From DATBLZ01 sp036555065 (GTDB lineage Bacteria > Pseudomonadota > Gammaproteobacteria > Steroidobacterales > Rariloculaceae), in assembly GCA_036555065.1 (NCBI GenBank), contig DATBLZ010000145.1:1-26236 (forward strand): a DNA stretch of 26,236 nt, in the 5' to 3' direction. Shown one piece after another: positions 1 through 8,529 of this stretch. How positions within the stretch are numbered: the stretch's first letter is position 1; each line of letters starts with the position of its first letter. The position numbers and the translations under genes were made by a program. Below the pieces are notes generated by a model. The model did not search any database. It saw only the letters and a list, made by a program, of their open reading frames with translations, and had not been told where the DNA came from.

Positions 1-2041
1 CGAGGACTTGCTCAAAGAAGCCGAGATGGTCGTGTTCTGGTCGAGCAACCCGGAATCGAACAGCGGCGCCTACGGCGCGCTCGAAGGCACGATTCGCCGG
101 CAGTGGCTCAACGAAGCCGGCATCAAGATCGTGCACATCGATCCGTATTTCAACGACTCGATTCAGCTCTTGGGCGGCAAGTGGATCGCACCACGCCCGA
201 CGTCGTGCCCCGCGCTCGCGCTCGCAATCGCCTATGTCTGGATGACCGAGGGCACCTACGACAAGAAATACGTCGAGACGCACACGCACGGCTTCGAGAA
301 GTGGCGCGACTATGTCGTCGGCAAGGAAGACGGCATCCCGAAGTCCCCCGAATGGCAAGAGGCCGAGACCGGCGTGCCTGCGAGCGACGTGCGCGCGCTC
401 GCGCGCGAGTGGGCGCGCAAGAAGACGTACTTGGGCGCGGGCGCTTGGGGCAACGGCCACGGCGGCGCGTGCCGCAATGCGACGGGCATCCAATGGGCGC
501 GCACGATGGTCTGCCTCATCGCGATGCAGGGGCTCGGTAAACCCGGCGTCAACATGGGCAACCTCCAGTGGGGCACACCGCTCGACTTCAACTTCTACTT
601 CCCGGGATACGCCGAGGGCGGGATGTCGGGCGACTTCAGCCACACCGCCATGGGTGTCGTGCTCTACCAGCGCATGCCGCAGTTGCCATCGATCAACACG
701 AACACGCAGGTCATTCCGCGCATGCAGCTGCCCGAGGCGATCATCGACGGCAAAGCCGAAGGCTACACGTGGAACGGCTCGAGCATCGAAGCGCAGTTCC
801 AGAAGATCACTTATCCGAAGCCCGGGTTCTCGCCCGTGCACATGCTCTGGAAGTACGGCGGCTCGCTGATCGCGTCGATGCCGAACAGCAGCCGCTACAT
901 CGACATGTTCCGGCACAAGAACCTCGAGTTTCTCGTGAGCCAAAACATTTGGCTCCACGGCGACACCGAGTTCGCGGACATCATCTTGCCGGCGTGCACG
1001 AACTTCGAAAGGTACGACATCAGCGAGTGGGCGGGACTCGGCGGCTACGCGCATCATGGCGAGCAGCAGCTCAACCATCGCGTGATCGTCTTTCAACACA
1101 AGTGCATCGAGCCGCTCGGCGAGTCGAAATCGGATTTCTGGATCTTCCAAAAGATCTGCGAGCGCCTCGAGCTCGCGGCCTATTTCACCGAAGGCGTCGG
1201 CGAGCTCGGCTGGGTGAAACGGCAATTCGATGGATCGGATCTGCCGAAGCACATCTCGTGGAAGCAGTTCGTTCGCAAAGGCTACTTCGTCGTCCCGACG
1301 GAGAAAGAAGAGCAGCGCGCCCCGCTCTCTTGGAATTGGTTTTATGAGGGCAGAAAGAAGGACGTGCCGGAGCCGATGCCGCTGCCGTCGGATTATTCGC
1401 AAGGATACTTGAAGGGTTTGCAAACCCAGAGCGGCAAGATCGAGTTCGAATGCGAGAGCTTGAAGCGCTTCGATCCGGATAGCGAGGACCGGCCGCCGAT
1501 CGCGAAGTATCAACGTGCGGCGGAGTTCCCGAGTGCCAAGGGCTACGAGGACTTTCCGCTGCAGCTGATCTCGCCGCATCCGCGGTTCTCGTTCCACACG
1601 CAGAGCGACCGTAAGGACAGCTTCCTCAACGACATCCCCGATCATCGCGTGCTCGTCGACGGTTACTATTATTGGGTCATGCGCATCAATCCCGAGGACG
1701 CGCAGGCGCGCGGTATTCGCGACAACGATCTCGTTCGTTTGTACAACGAGCGCGGGTCCGTGGTCTGCGCTGCGAAGGTCACGCAGCGCATGCTCCGGGG
1801 CGTCGTGCACGCTTACGCCTCCTCGGGCGTCTACGATCCCGTTGGCGAGCCCGGGAGCTCTACCGACCGCGGCGGCTGCGTGAACCTCTTGTCCTCGAAG
1901 AAGTCGCAGATCAGCAAGGCGCATTCGATGAGCGCGAGTTGTTGCCTCATCGAAGTCGAAAAATGGAACGCGGCCGAGAGCGCAGCGCCCGTCGAGCAAC
2001 AACGCGCGGTCGCGGCGTCGGCCCGCAGGGCAGTCGCATGA
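1..2041 (+). CDS. Molybdopterin oxidoreductase large subunit, transhydroxylase/catechol dehydroxylase type (5' partial)
   Basis: The reading frame is open to the left edge, so the N-terminus (roughly 200 residues by family size) is missing; the first in-frame TTG at 8 is not a real start. The 677 or so visible residues read like the DMSO-reductase superfamily, and specifically like the large subunit of pyrogallol-phloroglucinol transhydroxylase (AthL) and its relatives resorcinol hydroxylase and the gut catechol dehydroxylases. Shared blocks, judged from memory of that family, include FWSSNPESNSG at the visible N-terminus, YFPGYAEGG, ADIILPACTNFER, CIEPLGESKSD, and SPHPRFSFHTQSD near the molybdopterin-binding C-terminal domain. 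Such enzymes hydroxylate, dehydroxylate or transfer hydroxyl groups on phenols at a bis-MGD molybdenum centre. The gene overlaps the iron-sulfur subunit by ATGA, so the two are co-translated. The substrate cannot be told from sequence; the Mo-ligand region lies outside the window. Confidence 0.88.
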   Translation, partial: EDLLKEAEMVVFWSSNPESNSGAYGALEGTIRRQWLNEAGIKIVHIDPYFNDSIQLLGGKWIAPRPTSCPALALAIAYVWMTEGTYDKKYVETHTHGFEKWRDYVVGKEDGIPKSPEWQEAETGVPASDVRALAREWARKKTYLGAGAWGNGHGGACRNATGIQWARTMVCLIAMQGLGKPGVNMGNLQWGTPLDFNFYFPGYAEGGMSGDFSHTAMGVVLYQRMPQLPSINTNTQVIPRMQLPEAIIDGKAEGYTWNGSSIEAQFQKITYPKPGFSPVHMLWKYGGSLIASMPNSSRYIDMFRHKNLEFLVSQNIWLHGDTEFADIILPACTNFERYDISEWAGLGGYAHHGEQQLNHRVIVFQHKCIEPLGESKSDFWIFQKICERLELAAYFTEGVGELGWVKRQFDGSDLPKHISWKQFVRKGYFVVPTEKEEQRAPLSWNWFYEGRKKDVPEPMPLPSDYSQGYLKGLQTQSGKIEFECESLKRFDPDSEDRPPIAKYQRAAEFPSAKGYEDFPLQLISPHPRFSFHTQSDRKDSFLNDIPDHRVLVDGYYYWVMRINPEDAQARGIRDNDLVRLYNERGSVVCAAKVTQRMLRGVVHAYASSGVYDPVGEPGSSTDRGGCVNLLSSKKSQISKAHSMSASCCLIEVEKWNAAESAAPVEQQRAVAASARRAVA

Positions 2042-2916
2042 CGACCGAGAAGACGGGGGCAATGGCGCCACGACGCAAGTGGAATCTCATCGTCGACGTC
2101 GCCAAGTGCACGAACTGCAACCTCTGCACGCTCGCGAACCAGGACGAGCACGTCGGCAACGAATTCGCGGGCTACGCAGCACCGATGCCGCGGCACCAGC
2201 ACCGCTGGATCGACATCAAGTGCCGCGAGCGCGGCTCGGGCCCCGTCATGGACGTCGCGTATCTGCCCGTGATGTGCCAACACTGCGACGATGCGCCGTG
2301 CATCAAGGCGGCGAAGGACGGCGCTGTGACGAAACGCGCGGATGGGATCGTGCATATCCATCCCGTCAAGGCCAAGGGCCAGAAGGCCATTGCCGACGCC
2401 TGCCCTTATGGCGCTATCGTCTGGAATGACGAGCTCGAGCTTCCGCAGCATTGGTTCTTCGACGCGCACCTGCTCGACCGCGGCTGGAAGGAGCCCCGCT
2501 GCGTGACCGTGTGCGCGACCGGCGCGCTCAAGGCCGTCAAGGTCACCGATGAGGAGATGGTCAAGATCAAATCCCGCGAGGGGCTCGAGGACCTCAAGCC
2601 CGAGCTCGCGACAAAGCCGCGCGTGCATTACAAGAATCTGCATCGCTATACACACGAGTTCGTCGGCGGCACCGTCATCAAGACCGTCAACGGCGTGACC
2701 GACTGCGTCGCGAACGCCAAAGTGAAGCTCGAGAGCTCGGGCTCCGTCGTCGGCGAAGCCGTAACCGACGTCTTCGGTGAGTTCAAAATCGACGGGCTGC
2801 CGCCCGAGAGCGGCCGCTATGGCGTCGTCATCGAGGTCGATGGCCGCGAAGCCAAGCGGCTCGACGTCAACCTCGGGAAGAGCGTTTACCTCGGCAGAAT
2901 CGATTTGGCCGCCTGA
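2038..2916 (+). CDS. Iron-sulfur small subunit of the transhydroxylase-like molybdoenzyme with C-terminal beta-barrel domain
   Basis: This is the 292-residue electron-transfer partner of the preceding subunit. ATG at 2038 overlaps its partner's TGA (ATGA); the open frame extends upstream but would run through the partner gene. Residues 15-170 are a DmsB/AthS-type ferredoxin module. The visible cysteines are C24, C27, C30, then C80, C83, C88, then C122 (in DACPYG), then C155 and C159 (in PRCVTVCATGA), plus C62. Residues about 205-292 form a carboxypeptidase-regulatory/Cna-B-like beta domain (VFGEFKIDGLPPESGRYGV), a fusion characteristic of AthS-type subunits. Relative to the family grammar, the fourth cysteine of motif A is N34, and the first two cysteines of motif D are replaced (HWFFDAHLL). 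Ligands therefore remain for two [4Fe-4S] clusters rather than the three known in AthS. Function follows from the partner. Confidence 0.88.
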   Translation: MTTEKTGAMAPRRKWNLIVDVAKCTNCNLCTLANQDEHVGNEFAGYAAPMPRHQHRWIDIKCRERGSGPVMDVAYLPVMCQHCDDAPCIKAAKDGAVTKRADGIVHIHPVKAKGQKAIADACPYGAIVWNDELELPQHWFFDAHLLDRGWKEPRCVTVCATGALKAVKVTDEEMVKIKSREGLEDLKPELATKPRVHYKNLHRYTHEFVGGTVIKTVNGVTDCVANAKVKLESSGSVVGEAVTDVFGEFKIDGLPPESGRYGVVIEVDGREAKRLDVNLGKSVYLGRIDLAA

Positions 2917-3058
2917 CGAGCTCCTTCTGAGCTAGTCCGCCTTTTCCGCGAGTATTCATGCGCTTTTCGCGCAGTTGTCATGCTGTCGGCATGGACCCTT
3001 CCTGCAGAGACAGCCACAGTTCTCCGCGTCAACCTCAACCATACCTAGGAGAACGACA

Positions 3059-3523
3059 ATGAAAGGCCTCATGACTAAATGCGCAGCCACCCTCGCGCTG
3101 ATACTGTGCCTTCCAGGGCTTGCCGCAGCGGATCTCAAGTGCAAGACAGAGTTCCTGAGAGGGCAATACGTCTTTAGCGCAACCGGGTTCACGCGACCCC
3201 CAACCAGTACACCTGGCACTCTCTGGGTTCCCAAGGCGATCCTCGAAGTCCTCCAGTTCAACGGCGACGGCACGCTGACCACGCCGGGGCTTGCGGTCGC
3301 GAACCCGTTCGGCGACCTCGGCAACATCCTTCAGCCTCCTACGGGCGGCGCCCCCGGCATCTATACGATCAACGACGACTGCAGCGGCACCGTGCAGTTT
3401 CTCGACGCGGCCAACGTGACGTTCAAGATCCAGCTCGATGGCCCATTCGGCTTCACGATGTGGATGATCCAGACGAACCCAGCCAACAACGTGTTCCAGG
3501 GCATGGCCAAGCGCGTGCGGTGA
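3059..3523 (+). CDS. Small secreted protein of unknown function
   Basis: The 154-residue product has a clear Sec signal peptide (basic MKGLMTK start, hydrophobic core, cleavage probably after GLAAA or LAAAD). I chose ATG 3059 because AGGAGA sits just upstream at 3047-3052; the upstream in-frame start at 2975 would place a non-hydrophobic leader before the signal peptide. The mature part is beta-rich with Gly/Pro turns (FNGDGTLTTPG, YTINDDCSGTVQF). The GDGT...DCSGTV pattern resembles small exported proteins that gammaproteobacteria often carry in multiple copies, but I do not recognise a named family. Two cysteines (CKTEF near the mature N-terminus and DDCSGT) could form a disulfide. It stands alone between the molybdoenzyme and a CadC-like regulator. 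Function unknown. Confidence 0.75.
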   Translation: MKGLMTKCAATLALILCLPGLAAADLKCKTEFLRGQYVFSATGFTRPPTSTPGTLWVPKAILEVLQFNGDGTLTTPGLAVANPFGDLGNILQPPTGGAPGIYTINDDCSGTVQFLDAANVTFKIQLDGPFGFTMWMIQTNPANNVFQGMAKRVR

Positions 3524-3696
3524 AGTCGAGGGGTTTCGAGCTCGACTATGCCGACGCCGATTTGAAGATCGAGATGCTTATGTAAGCCGTCGAATCGCGC
3601 GAGATACCAGCAGCGACGCGCTAGCTGACAAGCAGCGGAAAATCGCGGAAAATCGCCCGACCACAAGAACACCGATCACCTCGGAATCGGGGAGAC

Positions 3697-5598
3697 GTGG
3701 ACTCCGTCTCGGGCGTACCAGGATCGAAAGCGCCGCGGCGCTACCGCTTTGCCGACCTCACCTTCGACGTCGGTCAGCGCCGGCTGTGGCGCGCCGATGG
3801 AGCGATTCCCCTCAGCAAGCTCAGCTACGAGCTCATGCGCGTGCTCGTCGAAGCGGCGCCGAATCTAGTGACTCACGATGAGCTAGCCACGAGGGTATGG
3901 GGGCCAAGGCGCATCGTCACTCCCGAGAATCTGGCCAAGCGCGTCATGATGCTGCGGCAGGCGATCGGCGATCAGGTCGACGCGCCGCGTTACGTCGAAG
4001 GCATTCGCGGCCAAGGGTATCGCCTCATCCCCGACGTCGAGATTGTCGACTCGGGTCCACGAGCAGAGTCCCCGCAAGAGGCACGCAGACTCTGGAACGT
4101 ACGTTATGCTCTCGCGGGACTCGTGTTCATCGGGCTCGGACTCGTTGCCGTCGAGCAATACGCATCGCGTGCCACAGGTTCGGTTGCGCAACGTTCCTCG
4201 ATCGCCGTGTTGCCCTGTGAGAATCACAGCGCCACCAATGAGAACGCGGCGTTCCTCGGCGCTGGACTACGCAACGAACTCCTTACGCAGCTCCATAAGA
4301 TCGGCGCGCTCAACGTCGTCGAAAGGACGCCCGCCGCGCCCTCCAGCACAGAACTGCGAGGTCCGTCCGAGATCGGTCGCGAGCTCGGCGCTGCCTCGAT
4401 CCTCGAATGCACCGTTCAACGAGCCGGGGACGCGCTGCGGGTCTACGCCCGACTCTTCGATACACCGACCGGTAGGCAACTATGGGCGGAGAGCTACGAA
4501 CGCGAGTTCACGACGGAAAACATATTCGCCATTCAGCGCGACATAGCGACGTCGATCACATCGGTGTTGAAGATCCGGTTGACGCCACAGGAGGCGGAAC
4601 GCCTCGCGGCTCGTCCGACCAACAATATACGGGCCTATGAGCTCTACTTGGCGGCCACGACTCGGGAAGTCATGACCGCCGGTGACCAAACACGGGCCAT
4701 CGAACTACTCGACGAGGCGCTCAAGATCGATCCGGATTTCGCAGAAGCTTGGGCCGCGAAGGCCGGCAGCCAAGCCGAATTTCTCGCGTTCTCACCGCCC
4801 GCGCAAGCGGCGGAGCTCGGCGCGGCGGCGCGGCGCGGCGCGAAGCGTGCGGTCGATCTCCGCCCGGAATCCATTTTCGTTCGCGCGATCAACGCACTCG
4901 TTCTCGACAGACTCGGCGATTGGGTAGAGGCGGAACGCGAATACCGCGCCGCGTTCGATCTCGGCGGCCGCAGGGGCAACAGAGCATACGTACTGCATAA
5001 CGTATCAGTCGGCTATTTCGAGGAGGCGCGCCGTAACGTAGAGGCAATGCTCGAGCGGGCGCCGATCGACCCCGTTGGGTTGGCCTATCTGCTCGCGATC
5101 CACGGCCTGCTCGGCGAAACGGACCAAGAAGAGGAAATCTTCGCACGAGGTAACGCTCTGCACGGCGACGCGTGGTTCGGAGGACTACACGAGTTTTACT
5201 TGCGGCTCGGTCGCACCCGCACCGTCGATGCTTCTTTGCCCAAGCGCCCGGCGAGCCACGACTTGAGCGTGTATCTCGATTCTCCCGGCGAGGGCGTGGC
5301 GGAGATTGCGAGGCTCGCGCAGACCGAAGGTTCTTTCGAGACAAACGTCGGCAAGATCCACTTGGCTTTGTGGGCAGCGTTTTTTGGCGACGACGACCTT
5401 GCCATGCAGCTCCTTGCCGCCGCGTTCGAGCATACGGGCATGAACACGTGGTTCATCTGGATGCCCCTGTTCCACGAGACACGTCAACATCCCGATTTCG
5501 AGCGCCTGCTCCTCGATCTGGGCCTCGTCGAATACTGGGACGAGTTCGGCTGGCCGAGCATCTGTCGTCGCATCGATGACCGAATCGAATGCGACTGA
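3697..5598 (+). CDS. CadC-like membrane-anchored winged-helix transcriptional regulator with TPR region
   Basis: The 633-residue protein starts at GTG 3697, with GGGGAG close upstream; the next in-frame Met lies inside the DNA-binding domain. Residues about 15-113 form an OmpR/PhoB-type winged helix (FDVGQRRLWR, LSKLSYELMRVLVEA, VWGPRRIVTPENLAKRVMML, YVEGIRGQGYRL). A single transmembrane helix follows at about 135-152. Residues about 167-290 are a TolB-N/FlgO-like periplasmic fold (SIAVLPCENHS..., LWAESYEREF), as found in CadC-related regulators and in proteins annotated as adenylate cyclase-like. The remainder is helical and TPR-like (AIELLDEALKIDPDFAEAWAAKA). The design is a one-component sensor that carries a signal across the membrane by domain rearrangement. 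Its targets are unknown; the TRAP operon 48 bp downstream and the secreted protein upstream are candidates by position only. Confidence 0.85.
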   Translation: MDSVSGVPGSKAPRRYRFADLTFDVGQRRLWRADGAIPLSKLSYELMRVLVEAAPNLVTHDELATRVWGPRRIVTPENLAKRVMMLRQAIGDQVDAPRYVEGIRGQGYRLIPDVEIVDSGPRAESPQEARRLWNVRYALAGLVFIGLGLVAVEQYASRATGSVAQRSSIAVLPCENHSATNENAAFLGAGLRNELLTQLHKIGALNVVERTPAAPSSTELRGPSEIGRELGAASILECTVQRAGDALRVYARLFDTPTGRQLWAESYEREFTTENIFAIQRDIATSITSVLKIRLTPQEAERLAARPTNNIRAYELYLAATTREVMTAGDQTRAIELLDEALKIDPDFAEAWAAKAGSQAEFLAFSPPAQAAELGAAARRGAKRAVDLRPESIFVRAINALVLDRLGDWVEAEREYRAAFDLGGRRGNRAYVLHNVSVGYFEEARRNVEAMLERAPIDPVGLAYLLAIHGLLGETDQEEEIFARGNALHGDAWFGGLHEFYLRLGRTRTVDASLPKRPASHDLSVYLDSPGEGVAEIARLAQTEGSFETNVGKIHLALWAAFFGDDDLAMQLLAAAFEHTGMNTWFIWMPLFHETRQHPDFERLLLDLGLVEYWDEFGWPSICRRIDDRIECD

Positions 5599-5633
5599 CA
5601 ATACCGTGAAGCCTGCCCGATTAAGCGTGCCCG

Positions 5634-5639
5634 TATAAT
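5634..5639 (+). promoter_or_regulatory. Candidate -10 box (TATAAT) of the TRAP operon, possibly giving a leaderless mRNA
   Basis: An exact TATAAT lies in the 47-bp gap upstream of dctP, and its last base is 7 nt before the ATG at 5646. Transcription would normally begin 6-8 nt after this element, which puts +1 on or beside the start codon. No Shine-Dalgarno sequence precedes the ATG. I see no good -35 hexamer at 16-18 bp. A leaderless start is an inference; a chance match is possible, though exact TATAAT is rare in such GC-rich DNA. Confidence 0.45.
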
Positions 5640-5645
5640 GCGCGG

Positions 5646-6662
5646 ATGAAGCTCCGTATCTCGAGTCGCGCGAGTTGCTGGCGTTACTTGGCCGCGGTTG
5701 CATGCTTGGTCGTGTTTGCACCGGATGACGCGCTCGCCGACCGGTTTCGAATGGGCGTGCCGACGGCCCCGACCCATGTTTGGACCATCGAGGCCAATGC
5801 GTTCGCGGCGGATTTCGCGGCACGCACGCAGGGCGCGCACAGCATCGCGGTTTTTCCGGCAGGCCAGCTCGGCAACGACGCGCAGATGCTGCAGCAGTTG
5901 CAGACGGGCGCTCTCGACATGGCGTTCATGCCGATCGCCGAGATCACGAACCGCATCCCCGAGTTCGGAGCCCTCTACGCTCCGTACCTCGCGAAAGACG
6001 TCGCGGCCGCCGCGAAGTTGCTTGCGAGCGACGAAGCGCGCGCGCTGCTCGACCAACTGCCGGCGCGACTCGGCGTCGTCGGCATCGGTTACTCGCTCGC
6101 CGGCATGCGGCAGATCATTTCCCGCGATTCGGTGCAGTCGCTCGATGACTTGCGGGGCTTGAAGCTGCGCATCACCCCGCTCGACCCGATCAGAGACTTC
6201 TACGTGCTCGTCGGCGCTGCGCCGATCCCAATGCCGCTCGGATCCGTCTACGACGCCCTCGCCAATGGGCAGATCGACGCCCTCGACATGGATCTCGAGA
6301 ACATCTGGAAGCAGAAGTATTACGAGTTGGGCGAGACCGTCGTTCTCTCCAATCACATGATGTTCCCGATGGTCGGCCTCGTCTCGGCCGCCAAGTGGCG
6401 TGGGTTCGATCCGGAGCTGCGCGCGACGATATCCGCGCTCATGGCGCAGCACTTCGCGAGCATCGCCGCAACGTACATCGAAGCAGAAAGCGAGTACGCG
6501 GCCGAGCTCGAGAACGCCGGCATCGAAGTACGGGAAGTGGGTCCGGAGTTCTTCGGCGCCGTTCTTGGTCAATGGGAAGAGTCGTGGCGGCAAAAGGCGC
6601 CTGTGCTCGCGCGCCTTCGGCGCCTCGCGGCCGCCGAGTCCGGCGCATCCGGCGCGCAATAG
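5646..6662 (+). CDS. dctP: TRAP transporter periplasmic solute-binding protein, DctP type
   Basis: This 338-residue protein is the periplasmic receptor of a tripartite ATP-independent transporter, which delivers an organic anion to the DctQM membrane complex. It has an N-terminal signal peptide (hydrophobic core about 13-25, likely cleaved after DDALA at 31). FPAGQLGNDAQMLQQLQTGALDM at about 70-92 is the family signature (broken here only by listing), and LRGLKLRITP contains R175, the expected carboxylate-clamp arginine. YDALANGQIDALDMD is the second characteristic block. Its length is normal for the family. It lies 24 bp upstream of dctQ and heads the operon. The ligand cannot be named; a carboxylate is likely because the arginine is kept. 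Uptake of an aromatic acid linked to the nearby molybdoenzyme would be speculation. Confidence 0.92.
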   Translation: MKLRISSRASCWRYLAAVACLVVFAPDDALADRFRMGVPTAPTHVWTIEANAFAADFAARTQGAHSIAVFPAGQLGNDAQMLQQLQTGALDMAFMPIAEITNRIPEFGALYAPYLAKDVAAAAKLLASDEARALLDQLPARLGVVGIGYSLAGMRQIISRDSVQSLDDLRGLKLRITPLDPIRDFYVLVGAAPIPMPLGSVYDALANGQIDALDMDLENIWKQKYYELGETVVLSNHMMFPMVGLVSAAKWRGFDPELRATISALMAQHFASIAATYIEAESEYAAELENAGIEVREVGPEFFGAVLGQWEESWRQKAPVLARLRRLAAAESGASGAQ

Positions 6663-6686
6663 CCGGCCGAACCGCGCGCCCCGGCC

Positions 6687-7253
6687 ATGCGCTTCGTCTC
6701 CCGAGCCTCGAACGCAATCTTGGGCTTTGAGAAGAGACTCATCACCGTTCTCGCGGGCGCGCTCGTCTTGCTCATCTTGTTCAACGTCGTGACCGCAGCA
6801 GCACGGGTCCCCGTCTTCTGGGGCGACGAGCTCGCGATCTACACGATGGTCTGGATGACGCTGATCGGCGCGTCGGCAATGGTCAGGATGCGCGCGGGCG
6901 TAGCCGTCACGCTCGTCACGGACCTCCTTCCCGCAAACATCCGGCGCAGCGTCGCCAGGATCGCCGATGCGGTCCTGCTCTTCTGCGCCGTCACGCTGTC
7001 GGTTCTCTGCTGGTGGTGGTATGACCCGATCGCGCTCATCGGGTCCGGGTTCGATCTCGACGTATTCGCGCAGGAGACGTTCAAGTTCATCTATGCGGAG
7101 CCGACGAGCACGCTCGCGATCCCGAAGTTCTGGGTCTGGTTGGCCGTGCCGCTGATGGCATCGACCATGACGATTCATGCCTTGGCGAATCTGCTCGAGG
7201 GACCTCGCGACGACGCGCCGGCCGCCGGCATCGGCGCACGCCCCGGGGCGTAA
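6687..7253 (+). CDS. dctQ: TRAP transporter small membrane subunit, DctQ type
   Basis: The 188-residue product has four hydrophobic helices (about 18-38, 48-65, 92-112 and 145-165), the size and topology of DctQ. VFWGDELAIYTMVWMTLIGA contains the conserved W..E(L/V)....W motif at the start of helix two. DctQ scaffolds DctM and helps dock the loaded binding protein. The gene sits between dctP and dctM, ending 2 bp before the dctM start, so translational coupling is likely. The loop between helices three and four (YDPIALIGSGFDLD and on) is somewhat long. Confidence 0.9.
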   Translation: MRFVSRASNAILGFEKRLITVLAGALVLLILFNVVTAAARVPVFWGDELAIYTMVWMTLIGASAMVRMRAGVAVTLVTDLLPANIRRSVARIADAVLLFCAVTLSVLCWWWYDPIALIGSGFDLDVFAQETFKFIYAEPTSTLAIPKFWVWLAVPLMASTMTIHALANLLEGPRDDAPAAGIGARPGA

Positions 7254-7255
7254 GC

Positions 7256-8521
7256 ATGATGACCACCGCCGCCTTCGTGCTGCTGCTCGCTGTCGGCGTG
7301 CCGATCGCCTTCGTGCTGTTCGGAACGGCGCTGATCTACATTCAGGCGTCGGGCAACGACGTGCTCTTCGCGTCCTTTGCCCAGCAGCTCTTCAGCGGCA
7401 TAGAGGCCTACGGGCTCATCGCCATTCCGCTCTTCATGCTCGCCGGAGAGATCATGAATCGCGGCGGGCTCATCCGCCGGCTCATCGATCTCGCGAGTAT
7501 TTTCGTTTCCGGGCTTCGCGGCGGTCTCGCGTACATCAACATCCTCGCGAACATGATGATGGCGTCGATCTTGGGATCCGCGACGGCGCAGATCTCGATC
7601 ATGTCCCAGGCGATGGTGCCCGAGATGGAGCGCGCCGGTTACAGCCGCGCATTCGCGGCCGCGACGACATGCGCGGGCGGACTTCTGTCGCCGATCATTC
7701 CCCCGTCGATGCTCTTCGTGATTTTCGGCGTGCTGGCCCAGATCGCGATCGGCGACCTTTTCATTGCCGGCATCGTCCCGGGACTGTTGCTGACGCTGGG
7801 TTTCATCATCGCGATCGCCGTGCTCGGTCTCCGGTACAACTTCCCGAAAGGCCCGTGGCTCTCGGGACGGGAAATGCTGCGCGCTCTGGTCAGAGCGCTG
7901 CCGTCGTGCTCCGTGCCCGTCATCATCGTTGGCGGAATTCTCCTGGGCTGGTTCTCGCCGACGGAATCCGCGGCCGCTGCTTCTTTGGCGGCCGTGTTGA
8001 TCGGTCGATTCGTCCATAAGGAGCTCGATCTCAGAGCGCTTCCCGAGATCCTGCTGCGCACCGCGATCAACTCGACGATCGTGCTGTTCCTGATCGCAAC
8101 GGCGAACGTCTTCGGGTGGGTCATCCTATTCGAGGAAGTGCCGCAACGGCTGACTCTGTGGATGACGGAGCTCTCGAGCGATCCATTCGTATTTCTGCTG
8201 CTCGTCAACGCCGCGCTCTTGATCGTCGGCATGTTCATCGACTCGCTCGCGGCGCTCATCATCGTCGTCCCCCTGCTGTTGCCGGTCGCGCAAAACAACT
8301 ATGGCATCGATCCTTTCCACTTCGGCGTCGTCGTTTGCGTCAACCTCGTGTTGGGTATTCTGACGCCCCCGGTCGGCGCGGGTCTCTTCATATCGGCGGC
8401 GCTGACGAAGCTGCCGGTCGGCGAAATCACGCGGGCGTTGATTCCCTTCTTCCTCGCTACGCTCACCGTGCTCGTGCTCTTGAGCTGGCAGCCGGCGCTC
8501 GTGACAATGGCAATCCGGTAA
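7256..8521 (+). CDS. dctM: TRAP transporter large membrane subunit, DctM type
   Basis: The 421-residue protein is very hydrophobic with about a dozen transmembrane segments and two re-entrant regions, as expected for the cation-driven transport subunit DctM of the ion transporter superfamily. Signature blocks are present: AIPLFMLAGEIMNRGGL after the first helices, CAGGLLSPIIPPSMLFVIFG, GWFSPTESAAAASLAA, and NLVLGILTPPVGAGLFISAA near the C-terminus. Length is typical. It is the last gene of the operon. Downstream, a hairpin at 8530-8565 separates it from the convergent PDZ gene. Confidence 0.94.
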   Translation: MMTTAAFVLLLAVGVPIAFVLFGTALIYIQASGNDVLFASFAQQLFSGIEAYGLIAIPLFMLAGEIMNRGGLIRRLIDLASIFVSGLRGGLAYINILANMMMASILGSATAQISIMSQAMVPEMERAGYSRAFAAATTCAGGLLSPIIPPSMLFVIFGVLAQIAIGDLFIAGIVPGLLLTLGFIIAIAVLGLRYNFPKGPWLSGREMLRALVRALPSCSVPVIIVGGILLGWFSPTESAAAASLAAVLIGRFVHKELDLRALPEILLRTAINSTIVLFLIATANVFGWVILFEEVPQRLTLWMTELSSDPFVFLLLVNAALLIVGMFIDSLAALIIVVPLLLPVAQNNYGIDPFHFGVVVCVNLVLGILTPPVGAGLFISAALTKLPVGEITRALIPFFLATLTVLVLLSWQPALVTMAIR

Positions 8522-8529
8522 AGGAGCCG

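Noticed and set aside
1672..2037. Upstream extension of the iron-sulfur subunit
   Set aside because: Arg-rich translation inside the large-subunit gene; the ATGA overlap at 2038 and the family N-terminus fix the start.
2917..3058. Possible terminator after the iron-sulfur subunit (AGCTC-CTTCT-GAGCT and nearby short inverted repeats)
   Set aside because: The stem is only 5 bp and no T tract follows.
3524..3696. Possible small gene or RNA between the secreted protein and the CadC-like regulator
   Set aside because: No ribosome site with a plausible frame and no stable structure beyond a 6-bp stem (GTCGAG/CTCGAC) near 3528-3547.
5484..7178. Long minus-strand open frame (about 564 codons) opposite dctP and dctQ
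   Set aside because: Charged low-complexity product without family features; the opposite strand encodes clear TRAP proteins.
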